Source: Priapulus caudatus (Eukaryota > Priapulida > Priapulimorpha > Priapulimorphida > Priapulidae). Taken from it: a stretch of DNA of 46,216 bases. The notes under the pieces were generated by a model. The model was not told the origin of the DNA. It did no database searches and saw only the letters and a list, made by a program, of their open reading frames with translations. The stretch spans positions 40,564 to 86,779 of the forward strand of contig NW_014578888.1 of the NCBI RefSeq assembly GCF_000485595.1. Direction: 5' to 3'. Position 1 is the stretch's first letter; every line of letters begins with the position of its first letter. Position numbers and translations under genes: made by a program. Shown piece after piece: positions 43,868 to 46,216 of the stretch.

Positions 43868-44703
43868 GGTCGGTGATAGTAATTATGCACGCCACGCATC
43901 ATAGTATTGCGTTGTTTCAACATGTGTTACAGATATCACAATGCAGCCACAAGCATAAACACAACCAAACAATCAAACAACCAAACAAATGCACACGCAT
44001 ACACAACATTTAGAATGCATGGATATGTACGATTAAAGCTACACTCAGCATTTGCACGGGCATTGCTCTAATGAACAGTAAACGTTTCTTGACCAATGAA
44101 TTTAATCAAACACAAAATTTATTTACAGATGAGATGTATCGCTATGCTCAAGCTCAAAAATTTGGCTGGATGGATGGCTGGATCGCATCTCTGACGTCAA
44201 TAGTAAATGTATGTGTAAAGGGCCATGGCTTGCTGCACACATACGTGGGCAATACAAACGCTAGGAAAGCCTACATACATTGGTACGTGAAGAAATAGGC
44301 TTGTAAAGAAGTGGCACCTGGTGTTAGCCATCGAATAAGATTAAAAATGGCAAAATCAACGAAATGTTCGGATCAAATCTTGAGTGTATCCTTAATCCAG
44401 TTTAAACCTTATATTGTTTCAAAAGCAGTACAGCAAGAATGACGAAAGGCACAATGTGAAATCAGTATGGGAGTTCCTTCTGTAGGCAATGATATGAAGT
44501 ATTAACTCTATGCAAACAAATACAGATTAGCAACAAACGTAGATATACATCTCATAAATGAATTGCTGATACACTCACGGCTACATTCTGCAACTCTATG
44601 CTAATCGCACAGAGACGAGCGAGAGGAAAATGGATAGAAAAAGGGGAAGCAGCCCGTGATCGACGTAACGGGCGGAGACGCCATGACGCGACATGTGACC
44701 TAC
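43868..44703. other. Intron sequence of casein kinase 1 gamma (minus strand), no other gene
   Basis: AT-rich; the 75-codon plus frame at 44071-44298 has no recognisable domain. Confidence 0.45.
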
Positions 44704-44799
44704 CTGCGTGGATCCAGCAAGCTGCTGATTCACTGTCAACAAGTTGGCGCCAAGATGGTTCTGTTGCATGTCAGACTCGCCCCACGCTGTGCCACGTGG
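44704..44799 (-). CDS. Casein kinase 1 gamma, penultimate exon
   Basis: On the minus strand the acceptor is TCTGCTTTTCAG|CCA and the donor ACGCAG|GTAGGT, giving 96 bases (32 codons, phase 0 at both ends). It encodes PRGTAWGESDMQQNHL...NQQLAGSTQ. This aligns with the CSNK1G linker that starts RGEWEVQ and precedes VSSTNGEL. It joins in frame to the terminal exon ([12 protein letters not shown]). The kinase-end exons at 45060 and 45723 lie to its right, as expected, but on the opposite strand. Confidence 0.75.
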
Positions 44800-44938
44800 C
44801 TGAAAAGCAGAGTTAAGCATCAGCCAGCTGGGCTATCGTGAAGCAGCGGTGCCCGTCTAGGAAAGGTGAGCTCACGGGGGCCGAGACAGTAATAGATGGA
44901 GGTAATAGCTATTTTACTATACAAGTGCCGGGGTCTAT

Positions 44939-44953
44939 AAGAGAGAGAGAGAC

Positions 44954-45014
<61 letters not shown>

Positions 45015-45026
45015 GATAGAGATAGA
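44939..45026. repeat. (GA)n/(GATA)n microsatellite next to the strand switch
   Basis: GA and GATAGA repeats of about 88 bases lie between the last minus-strand kinase exon and the first plus-strand one, so this is a natural place for a breakpoint or misjoin. Confidence 0.95.
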
Positions 45027-45059
45027 CTATACGTTTATCTTTGTTTCTCCTCGCTGCAG

Positions 45060-45210
45060 AGAGTTCTGCACATACCTCAGATACGTGCGGCGGCTTGATT
45101 TCTTTGAGATGCCTGACTACGACTACCTCAGAAAGCTATTCTTGGATCTACTGGAACGCAAGGGCTGGTCCAACGACAGCGAATTTGATTGGGTGGGACG
45201 CACGTCTGGG
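45060..45210 (+). CDS. Casein kinase 1 gamma, exon encoding the end of the kinase domain
   Basis: The acceptor is CTCGCTGCAG at 45059 and the donor TCTGGG|GTATGT. The 151-base exon begins with the third base of a codon and ends in phase 0. It encodes [20 protein letters not shown], then DYLRKLF and EFDWVGR. This matches the last helices of CSNK1G kinase domains ([26 protein letters not shown] and DWVG). The exon reads on the plus strand, whereas the tail exons of the same gene are on the minus strand to its left. Confidence 0.88.
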
Positions 45211-45722
45211 GTATGTGCGATGGGTGCCATCTGCTGGCACACATTTGATGTTTCTGCTATTCTTCTGTGAGCGTGTTAATAAAGTACACGATCTATTATC
45301 CGAATTCTGAAAACTGAAAAGCTTCGAAATCCGGAAGTTTATTCGTGGAAGTCGTCTGCGCACCAAAGCTCTCATTTGGCTGCACAAGGTTCACTGCCGA
45401 AATATTAATATGTTTGGAATTCTTCGGCACGATATTGATTAGCTGCGTAGCCGGTACATGTACATGGCCTCGTTGAAAACGCTGCGTTTTAAGTCCTGGC
45501 TTGTTGCAAGATAGCTAGCGTAATGTATAAATTAGTACTCTCTCATTACTGACATTCCGAATCGGAAAATTCTGACTTCGCGAAACGTGTCTGTCCCAAG
45601 GGGTTTCAGATAATAGATTGTGTACTGTAGTACAAACTAGTTTTATCGGAGTTATGGTTTGATGGGCAATTATGTAAACAGTAGAGCGTACTTCATCATT
45701 GTTGTTTGTTTGTTGCTGACAG

Positions 45723-45838
45723 GTGACGCCGGCTGGATCGTTCATGATGCAGGATCGTGAGGTCGGGCCACCGATACGCGATACTGAGCTCGCACGGGAA
45801 CGACATCGCACTAGCCAAACCAAACCCAGAACCAACGG
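45723..45838 (+). CDS. Casein kinase 1 gamma, linker exon after the kinase domain
   Basis: The acceptor is TTGTTGCTGACAG|GTG in phase 0. It encodes VTPAGSFMMQDREVGPPIRD, then ELARERHRTSQTKPRTN, resembling the CSNK1G linker TPVGS...ExxxHRxxxxQ...NQ. The donor is probably ACGG|GTAGGG (phase 2). That phase does not match the phase-0 penultimate exon, so another exon or a different donor is needed. Same strand and order as 45060-45210. Confidence 0.65.
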
Positions 45839-45849
45839 GTAGGGTCCCT

Positions 45850-46216
45850 ATTCCTCTCTTCTCTCCCGTGCTCAGCTTACTCTCTTCTTTCTCCATCAGC
45901 TCCAAGGACCTCTCCGCTCTCGCCTCCGCCTCTCGGACTCTCCCTCTCCCTCTCCTCGTTCACTCTCCTCTCTCTCTCTCTCTCGTCTCTCTCATCTCTC
46001 TTGCCCTTCTTTTCTCTCTGCTCGTCATCTGCCTCTCTCTCTGCCCCGTCATCTCTGCGTCCATGTCTCTCTCGTCTCTCTCGCTCGATCTGTCCGTCTC
46101 TCTCTCTCGTCTCTCTATTCTCTCTCTCTCTCTCATCGCCGGTCTCTCTCGTGCTCTCACTCGTCGTCACAGCTCCTCAGCCTTCTCTCGTCCTCTGCTC
46201 GACCGATCACGTCACT
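45850..46216. repeat. Pyrimidine-rich (CTCTCT)n tract to the window end
   Basis: C/T-rich sequence in the intron after the linker exon, with acceptor-like CTCCATCAG at 45892-45900 but no convincing exon following it. Arg/Glu-rich minus-strand frames are artefacts. Confidence 0.85.

Noticed and set aside
1-46216. tRNA and rRNA genes
   Set aside because: I looked for internal promoter-like GGTTCRANTCC boxes and conserved rRNA stretches and saw none that were convincing; a tRNAscan-SE run would settle it.

Overview
The window is animal nuclear DNA. Genes are split by GT-AG introns, coding sequence is sparse, and microsatellites, minisatellites and DNA-transposon remnants are abundant. The recognisable proteins are animal families: the copper transporter Ctr1/SLC31A1, casein kinase 1 gamma, an SLC22-like transporter exon and a PIF/Harbinger transposase remnant. 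A marine invertebrate is my best guess; the sequence does not fix the phylum.

Layout: (1) 1-2.5 kb is gene-poor with GT and TA/GA microsatellites. (2) At 2.55-4.7 kb, a CRE plus two X-box-like sites precede the first exon of an SLC22-like transporter. A Harbinger-derived element sits 6 bp after its splice donor, and two damaged copies of the exon end lie in a GA-rich tandem repeat. (3) 5-13 kb holds a three-exon gene for a secreted cysteine-rich peptide (6168-7743), a truncated duplicate of its promoter (10.4-10.6 kb) and an orphan terminal exon of the same family (12848-13045). (4) 14.3-24.8 kb is the minus-strand Ctr1 gene, with exons at 24358-24795, 23016-23080 (damaged) and/or 34398-34464 (clean), 15156-15339 and 14306-14504. 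Its introns enclose an indel-ridden second copy of the 4.94-10.59 kb peptide locus (15.48-22.06 kb), a 25-N gap, a 45-bp minisatellite, and a divergent peptide gene with an Asp/Asn-rich insertion (23356-24324). (5) 25-36 kb is repeats: a large foldback element around a minisatellite, MITEs, a second copy of the 10.62-11.77 kb unit, tandem non-autonomous elements, and a clean copy of Ctr1 exon 2. (6) 36-41 kb is simple repeats and sequence I cannot assign. (7) 41.9-45.8 kb carries the 3' part of casein kinase 1 gamma, with its tail exons on the minus strand and the kinase-end exons on the plus strand. A roughly 40-copy, 46-bp minisatellite covers the acceptor of its terminal exon.

The most novel content is the cysteine-rich peptide family: signal peptide, a six-Cys exon and a seven-Cys exon, with at least two genes plus an orphan exon sharing a TATA promoter and lying in and beside Ctr1. 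I do not recognise the fold or function. The second striking feature is the minisatellite apparently born from the kinase gene's 3' splice site.

Caution: three blocks occur twice (4.94-10.59/15.48-22.06; 10.62-11.77/29.73-31.85; 22.08-23.2/34.09-34.58 kb). Many copies differ by single-base indels every 10-20 bases, which looks like uncorrected long-read gap filling or a retained second haplotype. Copy numbers and gene order in 15-35 kb should be treated as provisional.
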